From Gerris lacustris (taxonomy: Eukaryota; Arthropoda; Insecta; Hemiptera; Gerridae), in contig OX578281.1 in the NCBI GenBank assembly GCA_951217055.1, forward strand, positions 33,781,036 through 33,845,035: DNA of 64,000 bases, written 5' to 3'. Each line of letters opens with the position of its first letter. Position 1 is the stretch's first letter. Positions 12,200 through 25,477 of this stretch are shown here, piece after piece. A program made the position numbers and the translations under genes. The notes under the pieces are model-generated. The model saw only the letters and a program-made list of their open reading frames with translations. It was not told the origin of the DNA and made no database searches.

Positions 12200-13181
12200 G
12201 TTTGTATATAACATTTTATCGTGATTAAAATAAATTAGTCTGATAAAATTCGTACTAAAATTTCTCAAATACAAGTACCTATATAATTTCTTTAAAGTTT
12301 TTTTTTTTCAATTTTCAGCTGTTTCGGTATTTTGTGGTTACGGTAAAACTGAAAAATATGGGGCGGTCAATAGAAAAATGGGCCTTACTCCCACGTATTT
12401 TTTTGACAAAGGGATATCAAATCTCCTATGAATAAATTCTCAAGTGTATACATCAAGCTAAGTTGTGCCGCCAAGCGATTCTCGACCGTATCATCTTCAG
12501 TTGAACCGTAGTTACATTTAATTATCGTTGAACATATTATAAAAATTTACCACAAAGTACATGCCATGCTGGTGGAGAATCTAACCTAACACCCCTTGCG
12601 TTAATACCTTGATTGTCAGGAACTATATTTTTCCCAGGAAAACGATAAATATGGTTAGATTCATACTTACATGGACTACATTTTAGAACTTTTCAATCAA
12701 AATCGTCATAGAGCCGTTTTTGAGAAATTCAACGTATATGAGAATGTAAAAATGGCTTGACACCAAAAGTAATTTTTTTGTATAAAGGCTTTCAGCTATA
12801 CTCTTAAATATATTTTCCGTGCCAATGAAAAGAATACGTAAAAATACTCAGTTGCGGCACGATAATAAGACGTAAGGCATGCAGATCAAAGCACACGATT
12901 GTTTTTCACTTTCTTATTGTGATCGTGAACTTATGTTATTTATTCACCTGTGGGATTTATCAGAAGGTCATCGTATTTTAGATATAGTATCGAGTAACTA
13001 GGATGTTTGCTTCATTTGGTTATCCACATCTTTCAAACGAGTAAAAATAAATAGATAAGCTATTGAGTAATTTATGTAAAGGACTCCCAGAAAATAATTG
13101 TAAAAAATAAATCAAATAATAAATAAAATGGCATGCCAATACCCTTGAAGTTCGTCATACCTTATGTATTATTCAATGTCA

Positions 13182-13185
<4 letters not shown>
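12200..13185. other. AT-rich stretch with no gene found
   Basis: Nothing recognised on either strand. Confidence 0.5.

Positions 13186-13271
<86 letters not shown>
13186..13271. repeat. (TA)n microsatellite
   Basis: About 85 bp of pure TA. Confidence 0.97.
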
Positions 13272-13274
<3 letters not shown>

Positions 13275-13980
13275 GCACGGCGTCATATTATAAATTAACA
13301 ATATGTAAACCCTTTTATTTGATGATATATTAGTTAGTTTATAGTTTATTTGTACCCTTAAATATTGGTATAAATTTATTTTTACTATTTTACATAACAA
13401 GCTTATGCACGAATTACATAGTCATATCATGAGTATGAAGTATAATTTTATTTTGATTACTCTTTGCATTTTAAAAAAGTATGATGATCAATTGACTTGA
13501 TTAATATAAGATTAATCAATCATACAGGAATTATTCAATGGTTTGAAACGTTGTTTTAATTATAGCCACAGATTCTTTATGCAAAGATTTTCAGAGTACT
13601 ACGCAATTACAATATTTTATAAAATGTGCATTTTATGTAGATATACATATACATAGATGATTTTTGGTAATTATGTTATTTAATATAATGTCACAAAATT
13701 TGCAGAAACTAATTTATTTCCAATAAATAACTTCGGAGATCGTATTAATAAATTGAGAAATTCTTAAACTAATAATTAAAAATCTGTCGTTTAGACGTTC
13801 CTTTTACCAAATGCCCTTTGTGGTAGGCTCATCCAAACGAGAGATGACTCACGAAAAATGTCCATGCAACTTTAAAAGGAATTTTTTCAATTAAAAAAAA
13901 TACTGAAGCAGTCAAATCAAAGTTTAGGGGACGATGAACTTTTGTTAAATATTAATCTCAGGGTGATAAGTATGTTAATA

Positions 13981-14098
<118 letters not shown>

Positions 14099-14832
14099 GA
14101 GATTTGGTAATTATATGTTTTGTAATATAATGTCAAAAAATTTGCTGAAACTAATTTATTTTGTCAATTAATAACATCCTTCCTCAAATTCCTTTTGGCA
14201 GTAAAACGGTAAAATAATAATGTAATACATTAGTTATCTTTTATTATTATATTATTTTAAAAACTTATGGTAGAACTAAAGTCCATTCCTTAAACCATAT
14301 TATTAGTTATCTTGTAATACAAGATAATAAATAGTAATGATAAAGTAGAATAATATTGCTTATTATAAAAATTGAGAAATCGAAATTAAAAATACTACAT
14401 AATTGTAAAATAATTTAAATCAGTAAAAAATGAAAGGAACAAAGTTATTATTTTTTTATGATATGATATCTGTCTAGGCCACTTCCTTATTTCCTTATCA
14501 AACTTTATGAAGTTTGCTTGGAATGAACTGAGAAGACAGGAGTTGTACAAGAGGTTTAGGATGGTAGCATTTGGATTCATGGAATTTTCTATATCGGGGT
14601 ACGAATAGATTTTGGACAAATGGGACATATAAATCTCCATAGAGAGAGTAATTTTAGAAACATTGAAAGGAGTACCTATTGGTTATTTTCCTAAGGACTG
14701 CATAATTTTGAGACGACGGTAATTGGAAGGCTTAGTGCTGCCTCACACTTCCAGTTCTTAGGTATAAATATTTTATTTTCATTTTTAAATGAATTCATCA
14801 TTACAAGCTGTTAATTTGAGCTACTGTAGTCT

Positions 14833-14845
14833 CCCCCCCCCCCCC
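14833..14845. repeat. Poly-C tract
   Basis: Thirteen C residues; a second run of twelve lies at 14977-14988. Confidence 0.9.
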
Positions 14846-15109
14846 GGAGAAAACTGATTAAATAGTAAAACAAAGAAGAACAATGGAAATTTAATAATTG
14901 TGGCATGTATTTGATAAATTGTTAATATAAAATGAAATAATTATACAAGTATAATAGGAATGTAACAAAATTAAATCCCCCCCCCCCCAAGAATTGGTCA
15001 AACTCATAAGAAAAAAGTCCAGTCATGCACCATGACTTAATGAGCGAATTTTTAAAGAAATCTGCGAATTATTGGCTGATGATAGTAAAGGAAAATTTTG
15101 GTTTAGTAT

Positions 15110-15225
15110 TTACCCTTTAAGATGCATGTCGTTGGAAAGCTCTAAGAGTACAGTAATTGTTGTTAGGTACACTTTTGTCATATTTTCATATAAGAGGGGG
15201 TAAAATGGAAAAAACACGTTTTTTG
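15110..15225 (-). repeat. Fragment shared with the 18.2 kb and 61 kb elements
   Basis: Read on the minus strand this stretch contains ACAACAATTACTGTACTCTT, 'AGAGCTTTCCAACGA', 'ATGCAT' and 'CCATTTTACCCCCTC'. The same blocks occur at 18165-18330, 60880-61000 and 61085-61250. It lies about 120 bp left of the Jockey insertion. Confidence 0.65.
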
Positions 15226-15329
15226 CTATTTTTGACCCTAAATTGTCACAATTTGACCCCTAAATGAACTCATAAAATTCTGGCCAACGAACTCATCCTT
15301 TCTTTAGATATTATTAACATTTTAAAATT

Positions 15330-15342
15330 TGTTTGGATTTTT
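15330..15342. repeat. Target site duplication, left copy
   Basis: TGTTTGGATTTTT directly before the LINE body; the identical 13-mer follows its poly-A tail at 15896-15908. Confidence 0.9.
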
Positions 15343-15895
15343 CACTAACAGACGGTACAAACTCTTACTCCGACTCCTCGACCAAAGATCCCACCTATCC
15401 CTTTCTAATAAACTCCTTATCTACAATTCCATACTCAAACCAATTTGGACCTATGGAATTGAGCTCTGGGGTAGCACCAAGCGCTCAAATTCTTATAGGA
15501 TCCAATCCCTTCAATCAAAGATCCTTCGAAAAATCACTAACTCTCCTGCATACGTTTCTAATCTCACAATTCACAACGACCTCAAAATTCCCTTTGTACA
15601 AGACCTCGCTTCTTCCCGCTACACAAAATTCCATGAAAATCTACACCATCATCCTAATCCTTTAGTCGAATCCATGGCTTCCATTCATATCCCCGACCGC
15701 CCTCCCCGTCGGCTGAAGAGGAGTTGGCCAAGAGATTTATTACAATAATTATAATAATGTAAAATACCTGATAGGAGTACTATCACTGGGTAGCCTCTCC
15801 TCTCACGATCAACCACGCTAATTAACCATTGTCATCTATGTTACTAATAGCAATCTTTTGCAAGTAGCTTAAAAAAAAAAAAAAAAAAAAAAAAA
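15343..15895 (+). mobile_element. 5'-truncated Jockey-type LINE with poly-A tail
   Basis: The insertion consists of the last 135 codons of a reverse-transcriptase ORF2, a 3' UTR of about 120 bp and 25 A residues (15871-15895). Identical 13-bp direct repeats (TGTTTGGATTTTT) flank it at 15330-15342 and 15896-15908, the hallmark of target-primed reverse transcription. Most of the element, including the catalytic YxDD part of the reverse transcriptase, is missing because of 5' truncation. The perfect duplication, intact poly-A and open frame suggest a fairly young insertion. Confidence 0.9.
15344..15748 (+). pseudogene. C-terminal part of Jockey-type LINE ORF2 (reverse transcriptase)
   Basis: The reading frame includes LSNKLLIYNSILKPIWTYGI, then 'ELWGSTKRSN', 'IQSLQSKILRKITNSPAYVSN' split by two residues, 'NDLKIPFV', and a final RRLKRSWPRDLLQ before TAA. 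These match the well-known region after the reverse-transcriptase domain of Jockey-clade elements (K-LLIY--ILKPIWTYGI-LWG; IQ--Q-K-LR-ITNAP-YV-N; DL-IP-V). The first few in-frame codons upstream come from the target site. All of the endonuclease and the catalytic reverse-transcriptase motifs are absent, so it is a dead fragment. Frame and C-terminus are otherwise intact over 135 codons. Confidence 0.92.
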
Positions 15896-15908
15896 TGTTT
15901 GGATTTTT

Positions 15909-17920
15909 TAAGTGCATCCTAGCGTGTGATATCTTCCGGAGTGACACATACATACATGAAAAAAAGTGTTAAATTTCAGGAATCGATTAAGAATGATCTA
16001 AAATGGATTTCCATGGAGAAAATTTTCAAAAATTCGCATAACACAAATTTTGAAGCCATTGCAATAGGTTAATTTTCTTCGAAAATTCGCTAAATAGGAC
16101 AATAGAGATATAATCTTGTTTATTCAACAGTATTGAAAGACTTTCGTTCATATTTGAAAAACATGTTTATACTGCCCCTATTTTTCACTTGAGGTCTGAA
16201 AAGAAAGTTTTAGTAAAAATATTATTTTGTTAAATATATAAAAAATCTATCCTAATCCTATCAAGTAATTGAGAATAAGGATTTTATTTTATTTATATAC
16301 ACATCATATACAATACTGTAAATGTTACACTTAGAAAGTATTAAGTGATTTATACCAGATACTGATATTTAAGTTTGAACAACAAAACTATTAATTCAAA
16401 GAGAGAGTGGTTTGCTCCAAGTAGAAAGCAAACACCACTGCGGAATTTGGAGCTAATGAGATAAGGATGAGGCTGGTGTAAGCCTTAAGCAACCTTAATT
16501 TAAGCTCCTAGAGAAGAAAATATATGAAAACTCTCTTCAAATTAATGTTCTTATTAGGGTGAAATACAATCCAATTAAGTTAGCGTCGAGGTAGTAACAC
16601 CTTGGAGCGGCGGCAAGCTTTTAATTGTTGCATTCTCGAGTCTCAGTCTACTTATCTTACACTAATATATTTAATAGAAGAGACTAAGAGCAATGTAATG
16701 TATCAATATCACATCTTCTAGCTCCGCTAACCATTAGCTAAACTTAATGATTTACACTATAATTACTTTAATGTTCACTAATTACCCATTATAGAACTGG
16801 TGCAAATGTTTTGTACAAAATTCGGTTATTCGAGCAAAATGAGCTGACATGTTCTAGAGATGCCAGAGCAAATATTAGAATAGAAGGCTTTATTATACAT
16901 TATTATTTCTATAGCATTATAAATAATTGACGTTGCTGCATTGGAAGGTGTTATTAAGTTTATTAAACAAAGAAACATAAAATCAATAGCATTCCATGCT
17001 TAAAGATTTAAATAATTTATAAAGTCATTGAAGAGCAAAAGAAGATAAATATACAAACATCAACTCCTCGGGATAAACACAATCATTTAACCAAACTAAA
17101 CCAAATTCTTATTCACTAATACGTAATACGAGTTTTTTAGATACTAAGTTATACATATTTTCGTTATAAAGTTGATTTTTTTTATTATTACTTTAGTTAA
17201 TTTTATATTTCCCTTACAAAAATACTAATTACAATTTTGATTCACAAATTAAAAGACTGTGTTTGAGCTATAAGAGAAATTAAAACTGAATTACTTAATA
17301 AATTGCAAACTTTGTAAAGTTAAGTCATATAAATATAAATCAAGCGCTAAAAATAGATTTATTAAAATAAATGCTATCTCTAGCTTCAATATTACCATTG
17401 TTTCATTATTATATATTTTATTTAAAACATTTTTTGGCTTATTTAACAACATAAATTTTTAAGAGAATGATTTTTTTTAATAATATATTCCATCAGGTAA
17501 TTACTTAGGCCAAACGTATCGTGAATATATTATATATTTATTGAAAAAGAATAAATTGTTAAGCCAAGGACACTCGAAATATTTAATGGAACGCGTGTCT
17601 AGTTATATAACTTTTAGCTTTCAAACATTTTCGAAAAGGACCGTATTTATGGCCTCGATATTTACAAAAAATTAAAATCTTTAATAGTTACGTAAGATTA
17701 ATTTTCTCAATTACATTTTTATTTTTTTTTTTATTATTATATTTATTTTTTATTTTTTAGTTATATCTTTTAGCTTCTGAAGACATACACAAAAACAACG
17801 ACATTCTTTTATGTCAAAAATTGTTATTTTTTATCCACATTTGTAAATTTTTAATTAAGTTTTCAATTTGATCTAATAAATTTTCATTAAACATATAATG
17901 ATTAATGCAGTTTATTAAAT
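15909..17920. other. AT-rich stretch with no gene found
   Basis: No exon, RNA gene or clear transposon end. A slightly more GC-rich patch at 16400-16660 has no sustained open frame. Confidence 0.45.
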
Positions 17921-18335
17921 ACTAGCTGACCCGGCGAACTTCGTACCGCCTAATAAACAATAATAACATACGAAATGTATAGCTGCTACCTTTGAGAAAC
18001 CTTATAAATATTTTATTTAGTTAAATAATGTTGCCTTAGATAAAAAATTCATCTTACAATTTGCAATATATACTTGTACAATATACAGTATTGGCATAAG
18101 AGACATACAGATAAACAAACATTTATTTTTATTAATGTAGATATAGATGATAGAAATATTACTCCTGTATTTTCCATTTTACACCCCTCCTAAATGAAAA
18201 TATGATAAAAATGTACATAACAATTACTGTACTCTTAAAGAGCTTTTCAACGATATGCATCATTAAAGGTTTTCATTACTTTGACATTTGTACCCCGTAC
18301 CCCTGTGTACCAAATTTTAATTATACTTTTACTAA
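17921..18335 (+). mobile_element. Dispersed 'ACTAGCTG' element, shorter copy
   Basis: It opens with ACTAGCTGACCCGGCGAACT and has an internal 'ATGTAGATATAGATGA' block at 18134-18150. The part 18165-18335 shares with 60880-61250 the blocks 'CCTAAATGAAAATAT', 'ACAATTACTGTACT', AAAGAGCTTT, 'GATATGCATCAT' and TACCCCGTACCCCTG. 'ACTAGCTG..CCCG..CTTCG' starts are seen on dispersed repeats in many animal genomes (established observation; I do not assign a class). Confidence 0.6.
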
Positions 18336-18671
18336 CACAGAAACCTTCCAGAGCACTGACGACGGACAGACATTTTGTAAAAAAAAAAAAACACTTTTTC
18401 AGACTCAGGGGACCTTAACTTTCGCTTAATATGAGAAAGTAAACAATGCAGTCTATACGTACTTTCAAGGATTTTATCATTCAGGTTTTAAACACTGACG
18501 TTGCACAGTTGCGCCATTTAAGCTCAACTAAATTCTGATATTATTACTGTCAAATGATATTTAATACATAATGACATACGTTATAACTTATCTACTTCCT
18601 TTAATAGGTTATTCATATTTTAAAATGAATTTTAAAAAAAGTATAAAACATCATTTTTTTTAAGAATGGAA

Positions 18672-18694
18672 TTTTTTTTTTTTTTTTTTTTTTT
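18672..18694. repeat. Poly-T tract
   Basis: Twenty-three T residues. Confidence 0.95.
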
Positions 18695-18699
18695 CATTT

Positions 18700-19796
18700 G
18701 CTAATCTAAATGGAAACAAAAAATTATAACAGTTTTTAAATTCCAAAATAAAAAAACTTTTAGAAAAGAATTCAAGTGTTTTCTGAAAACTGATATAAAC
18801 TAAGTTTTAGTTTGGATAAGAACTTTTTCTTTTTTCTTATAAAAATTGAATAATTTGGTAGAGGTGAAAAGTTTAACTTTACAAACTAGACTATCTAATA
18901 TCCGGAAAATATACAAACCTCACCTCCTTTTAACACCGAGTTTAACCTAACTTAAAAGTTAACGCTTCACAACACTTATACATGATAAGAGTTGACTGAT
19001 AAATATAATATATGCTGGAGAAGCTTTATCAAATTTCTCATATTCTCAAATATTCTTTACCTTTTTGTATACTACGTATGTGTATAATACCTGTCTAATA
19101 CCCAGCAAAACAAATAAATAAACTTAAAACGTAAAATAAATAAATATATAACTTCTAAAGGTTATCTCTATCTCATCAACACATCCTACATATATTTCTC
19201 ATTAGTATTTCTTTCGAGCTCACCGAATTATTATGATCATTATAAAGAACGACATTTTATTATGTCTCCTAATTAAAAACATCAAACATCCAGTTCAGAA
19301 ATCAGTTTTAGACATCAGGAAATATTTGTTGGTCTTGTCTGTCAGACGATCAACATTTTGGCTAACCACCATGTCTTAAAAACGAAATGTATGTATTTAA
19401 TAACATTTGGATAGCAGGTCGCAATTAACTCACTGTTGGCCCGACATAAATTTCAACTTCTGCTCACATTTATTACTGATTAAAAATAAATGCAAGAGAA
19501 CCAGAATCCCCAATCAGATCCCAATCATCTCCTCTACAATCAGAAGAGATATTTGTTTTATTAATACCTATATTATATGTTTAAATGTATACTTATCCGA
19601 TGGTTTCAAAGTTCAACCTTCTGCACGACTTTAATATTTAATAATAGCATTAAATGTAACTCTACTGGGAATTGAAAAAAGTCTAAACTACCAAAGGCTT
19701 TATTCCAAATCAAATCAAATTAACTTATATTCATGTCCATGTTATTTTATACCATTCATCCAGAATAAGATGCAAACAAGCTAAGTACTACACTAT
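18700..19796. other. AT-rich stretch with no gene found
   Basis: Short frames only. 19300-19380 has R1-like fragments ('TCAGAAATCAGTTTTAGACATCAGG', 'CTGTCTGTCAGACGATC') too eroded to delimit. Confidence 0.45.
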
Positions 19797-20392
19797 TTTG
19801 CTTCCGAGCTTACCGAAGGTAACGGAAGCATTGTGTTCACTTTTGAAAACGAAAAACTTTTATGCCTCCGATTTTAAAAATTCCAAGACAGAAATTAGTT
19901 TCAGACATCGGGGAACATTTTTGGTCTCGTGTCTGTCTGTCTGTCTATCGGTCTGTGTGTCCGCGAATTCTGAAACGTGTGACGATAACTTGAGTAAATG
20001 TCGACCTATTTTGATGAAATTTAGTAGACATGTTCATTTTACCAATGTCCAGGGCGAGTTCGTTGTGCAACGGTATCCGTTCAAGCGTTCACACGCAACG
20101 CTCTCGTGTAAACGTGAACTTCAAATTTAAAATTGGAATTATAGGTCGGAGAAAAAATCAAGATACATCTATTTAATAAGACAAACATTTTTTTCAAATA
20201 CAATTTCTTAGTAAAACCAACAGCGACACCGCTATGAAGTGTTAAAGATCGGTAAAACTATTAATAGTTTTTTCGCAATAAACAATATAACAATAAAGTA
20301 ATATTACAATAATGTTAATGTTAATATAATAATAAAGTACATGATAGGATGCGAGGAAGCTATGTGCCACACTAATTGGCAGTCTATTTTTA
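19797..20392 (+). repeat. R1-family dispersed repeat, full-length copy c
   Basis: The most complete R1 copy. It begins TTGCTTCCGAGCTTACCGAA, has four CTGT units (19931-19950), then an internal part (about 19960-20260) that aligns with 38690-38985 rather than with most other R1 copies, and ends with GATAGGATGCGAGGAAGCTA and CCACACTAATTGGCAG. The first 30 bases form an interrupted palindrome (GCTTCC...GGAAGC). A 110-codon frame across it (SCLSVCLSVCVS) is a by-product of the CTGT repeats. Confidence 0.85.
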
Positions 20393-20546
20393 TTTTTTTG
20401 GTTATGTTTAACAATGAGTTTTGCATCTTAACTCTAAACATGTCTTACTAAAAACTGATGTTTTCTTGTGAAAATACTGCATCAGCAAACTGATAATGCT
20501 GAAAGATTTCGACCACTAAATGATTACCAAGTAGTTAATTAAGGCT

Positions 20547-20765
20547 CAAGTACACGGGGCGAGTTTACAAGCTACAAGCCGGCTTTTTTACAAGCAGTTC
20601 GTAAACTAGCCTAGTCTACTCTTTGCACTCGCTCCATTAAAAAAGCTCTGGAAAAAGTTGACTCTGCCGGCGACATTACAAGCCACTCGCCAGCTTTTGA
20701 GCGAGCTAACTTGTAAACTAGCCGAGTTTACTCCCAGTTGCTAGAGCACAAGCGGCAAGGTAGCG
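20547..20765. repeat. Possible fold-back repeat
   Basis: Several related blocks ('GAGTTTACAAGC', 'CTTGTAAACTAGCC', 'CGTAAACTAGCC', 'AAGCCACTCGCC') occur in both orientations over about 200 bp. The left end 'AAGGCTCAAGTACACGG' resembles the terminal style of the MITE at 46501-46687. Borders and target duplication are not clear. Confidence 0.35.
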
Positions 20766-20769
20766 TTGG

Positions 20770-23700
20770 TCTTGAAGAATTTTAATACAAAACCAACACA
20801 TTTTTACAACACAAACAGGAAAATGTCACAGTACCACATGGTTTCTCCACAAAATCCCTGTATAAACAAGTAATTTGACTACATTAATTCATCTTTATAT
20901 TACGTTTGTTTAAGATGAAAATCTTAATTATTGTGATTAAACTAACGAATTGCCCCTGTTTATACGCCATGCAATGCCATTAGCTATAACCTCCAATGTA
21001 CATACTAATTATTGCCTTTGTGAGAGGCAAATTAGTGGCATGTGAATGAAGTTCAGCTTATTAGCCTAGAATCAAACCTGACACTGAAAGCTATTTACTT
21101 CTACTGCCAAACACTATCCGGCAATTTACACTAGGCCAAGACTAATACATTCACTATGTAAACTCTTAACTCTAACCGCTATTCATTGTTAGCAAATTGA
21201 CATTTATCGAAACCCTACAATAGTTTGTGAAAGTTTTAGTTTATCTCCCTTCATTCTAGTTGAAGGGGTCCTTCCCTTCGACTTGGTCTAGATAGACTTG
21301 GTAATTTGTCAAGCTTCTTACCTACCCCGTACAGGTTTAAAGGTATTTAAGACATTCCCAATAAGGGCAGAACCTGTTAACCAGACAGTTGTCAAGTACT
21401 ATGGCGTGTTTTTTGTGTGTCATAGCAAAATAGAGCACTAAAGGACAATTCGAATAATTTTTCTAGAGAATTACAAACTTACAATATCTATTAAGGTGGC
21501 CTCCACTAATACGATGCTCTAATTTTGGACTAACTCATAATTGTAGCTTTTTGCAGTAAAATAATTGCGTATATATTAAGAGCAAAGAGAGAATGTAAAC
21601 TTTGATGTTATTCATATAATTAACATTGGTTTTACCATGTGGTTATAAAAACAATTTTTCATATTCATTGTAATGTTTAGAAAAGACTTCATCAAAAAAA
21701 TAGTAGCTTATTTTCTTTTTCTTATTACGTTTAAGTTATTTTAATGAAAATTACAGTATAAAACTACAACTATATTAAAAAAGATTGAATTGGGTAAATA
21801 AATGCTGCATCAAAACAAATCGAGTTTAAAAGAAATTTATCCATATACCTAAAGAAATTGAGATAGTCATTAACTACTTGTTATTTACCATAAAACTTAT
21901 ACTAGATACTTTAAAGAAATCTTATCATATCATTTTGAATAATAACAACTTTTTATAGCGTGTCTCCCCATTATTCAAACCCCTCAACATAAAATTTTGT
22001 TATTGTCACTCTATAAAAAGTGCCATAAAATACGAGTCTAGTGACTGATTCCAGATAATAAGGCATGTACATAAGATCGAATTATTACTACTAGGATTTC
22101 CATATAAAAGATCCAACAGTATGGCTTATTTTATAGATAATATTTTTTTTTTTTTTTTTTTTTTTTTATTCATGCCAAACAACTAAGTCGGAAATGAATC
22201 TTCAAATATAGATTAGATGAAAAAATATTAATAAAAGCAAATTCAAATTAGAGAAGTATCTCTGTATGAAAGACAGCCGGACACATGTTGCTACTTCTGT
22301 TAGAATTTGTTGTACATATTGTTACATATACGTACAATTTGGTCTGCAGCGTTTTACCGTAGGAAGCATTATATTAATATTCTCATTAAAACTGCTCTAT
22401 TAAAGCAAGCGATGAATGACATCTAACTCTAAATGATTTGATTATTTAATTGGTATCCGTATTCACATTAAATGCATAAAATAGTTATTTATGCACCTAG
22501 GGAGTAAAGTAAGCCATTATTCCCTAAGCGAAAAAGTTGGTTCTTGAGGCGAAGCCGAAGGTACCATGGCCCTTATATCCCGAGGCGAAGCCGAGGGAAT
22601 AACAATATTAATATATGAATAATAATACAATATGAATGATAATATTAAGAGCAAGATAATTATTGCGAGGGGAATTATAGCACTTTACTCCCGAGGTACA
22701 TACAATATTTTATCTCTAGTAGGGAGAAAATACACATTTTCATCCATTGCACAGTTTTTATTTATTATTTTAATAAATAACAATAATTGTTAGCACTTTT
22801 AACATCAGTTATAAGAGATTCAATATTAAAAACAAATAAGAATTGGAATTAAACTCAAATAGAAGGTTATTTAGATGCAGGTTATAAACAAGGTCGAAGA
22901 AGCAGTGCCGCCAACCTGATTTCAACAGCTTCATTACATTAGCCATTCATTCTCCACTATTTATAAAATAATTAAGTTGGCAATACTTCTTTTTCTCCCT
23001 ACTTTTTGAGTTCAGGGAAGAAAATACTTACTTTATTCTATCTAAACTAATCCAAAATCATAGCTTTTTCTTGCTACTGGAGACAAATTTATTTATTATT
23101 TATTTTAAATTCACGTTAAAATTTTTCGACAAGGTAACACAAAAGAGTATAAACTAATAAATACTTAGTAGTTTTATTCTATGCAAACTGTTAGTGACAC
23201 TATTAATCTAGTTTAATTAAACTAAAAAAATGATTGTATATAAATATATTATGTACGTTTAATATAATTGCAATTAATGAACAACTCAAAGCAAGTGACT
23301 AAAATTAAAGAAGTTTAGTTTAGGAGAAGGAATTTGTGATGTTTAGAAAGTAAAGATTTAAGTCTGTAGTAATTTAGATGGGAACTAGACATATAAATGC
23401 AGAAACGAGCAGATTAGAGAATGGACATTTTCCATCGAATTAAAGGTCTCCCATTCCTGACAAAAAGAAACGTCGGTGTTTGCAGATTTCCTTTCACCTA
23501 GGGAAGTTTCACTCAAACAATAGAAAAAAAATAATTTTTAGTTTCTTTATACATAATAACTATGTTAAAATTATATTTTCTTTCGGTCTCTTTACGGTTG
23601 AATGAATTATTTCTTCTTCAGCTAATACAATAGCTATATTTTTCCGTTTTTAGACGCTTCGCTTACCTTCACCCTAAGGCTTCTTTAGGCTATAACAACA

Positions 23701-25079
23701 AAAAGAGAACAAAATAAAATATAAATTTTACACATAAAAAAGGTACAACTCAAAATGTGTTCACTTCTAAATAAGTGAGTTTTTGTGTTGAGTAACGTTT
23801 AATTAGCTTTAAATTATAATTATATCACGAAAGCATCGAAATATATAAATAGCGTTTTAGATTTTTTCTAATCCTTCATTCGGATAACAGCTTAAAAGTC
23901 TCTAGGAGAAGCAGAAGTCTAAATTTAGTGTAATATTGTTTTATCGTGGCTAAAAAAAAGTCAATATTATGAATAAAAATTTGGAGAAAGGTATTTTTTT
24001 ACACCTAAACGTGCGCCTGTGAATGTAATTGTAAAGACCATACTTGACCTTTTTCATCTAGGTTTCTTGTTTTAGAACCAGATACTTGAACGTTAATTTA
24101 ACAAAACTCAAGATGAAGAAGACGTTTCCACAGCTAACAGACGCCTAAAAACACATTTCAACTAGAGAAATGTTTACTAGATGGGATGAGTGTTTCTTTA
24201 ACACTAGCAGGGTGTTAAACTTTAGACAGTTGCTGCCTCTAAAATTGCCTAACTTTATTCAACAGTCTACTTTTCTTATAGTGGCTTAATGAATAAACAC
24301 CGCTTGGCCCATAAATTTAACTAAGGGAAAGTATGAAGGTTGTTTTTTTTTTAAAAAAAAAGAAATGTTAAAATCATAAAGTTTTTTTGAAGGCTTTTTA
24401 TTCACCCCTTTTGAAAATTAATTATAATAAGAAAAGTGATAAAGGTCGAAATTTTTTTTCGTTCTTTTTGCCTCAAAACCTTGGTTAAAGTTTGAAAACT
24501 TGTTAATAGAAGTAGCTGTGTTTGATAAATTACATCTAGGAAAACGCCGTTCAGTTGTTCGGCTTAGCTAACTTAATTGGAACTGTTTTTCATTAAGTTT
24601 AGGAAGGAGAAGATACAGCTGAGGGTTAATTATATCAATAATTTATTTCAACAAATATAACACAAACTTTAAAGGAGAGCTAAAATTGTTTCCGTATTTG
24701 GCGCTTAAATGATCAAGCATTAAACAAAAGTTTCTAACAGAATTTCAAATGAAAGTATAGTATGATTACTATAGCAAAACATAAACTAGTATTTCAATAA
24801 TTAACTATACCTAAAGTAATTATCCTTATTAACTCCAAGGAAAATTAAACAAACCCTTTAAAAATCAGAAATCTCGTTTTTGAATAGTTCATTTGGTTCG
24901 ATTTTAAATATAAATACTCTTTGAATACATTCACTGAAGATATTTGCGAATGAAAAGTGGTTCTAATTTATGAAAAATCCAGCCGTTTTGAGCATGAAAA
25001 ATAACCTTGCTCTTCTAGCTATCAGCATAGATTAAAATAGACCTTTTCTGGTATTTATATTTAATTGGATACTTATTAA
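20770..25079. other. AT-rich stretch with no gene found
   Basis: A poly-T of 25 lies at 22143-22167. A direct repeat of GAGGCGAAGCCGA occurs at 22546 and 22582. A near-palindrome of about 90 bp at 22903-22991 carries 'AGTGCCGCCAACCTGA' and, inverted, 'AGTATTGCCAACTTAA'. No exon was recognised. Confidence 0.45.
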
Positions 25080-25145
25080 CAGTGACGGATCTAGGGGGTG
25101 CCGGCGAGGCAGCATGCCTTGGGCGCGAGGGGGCACCAAATTGTT
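25080..25145 (+). mobile_element. hAT-like transposon end fragment
   Basis: CAGTGACGGATCTAGGGGGT followed by a G/C-rich run and 'GGGGGCACCAAATT' is the usual look of a hAT-superfamily terminus. No matching inverted end or 8-bp duplication was found nearby. A second hAT-style start, CAATGGTTCCCAAGCTGT, lies at 25217. Confidence 0.45.
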
Positions 25146-25477
25146 TAATTATTTATTTCATTAATTTTCTCTCATTTGAATCAGAATGTTCAAAAAGTAA
25201 AAAGAGTATAATAACTCAATGGTTCCCAAGCTGTCGTCCTGGGGAGCCGTGACTTCCTACCTATCTGGTAAACTTAATTAGTTAAGGCTATATTTATAAC
25301 ACCTTAATCCTTGTCAAAAATCCTTATAATTTACCCACTTTTCCGAATCAAGATCATAGAGTATAAGAAGAGAAGAAAAGGTTATTTACCCTTTATGATA
25401 AATTTAAGATGGTGACTCCTCACCCACTAATTCATCGCTACTTTTTTCTCTCTCATATCCGTAGTATACATAGATAA

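Noticed and set aside
12575..12595. AACCTAACA-type sequence as telomere repeat
   Set aside because: Single short match to TTAGG-like sequence, no tandem array.
15333..15665. Second plus frame across the LINE
   Set aside because: Shadow frame of the reverse-transcriptase end.
19798..20130. 110-codon frame with SCLSVCLSVCVS
   Set aside because: Lies inside an R1 repeat and arises from the CTGT units; no conservation of the frame in other copies.
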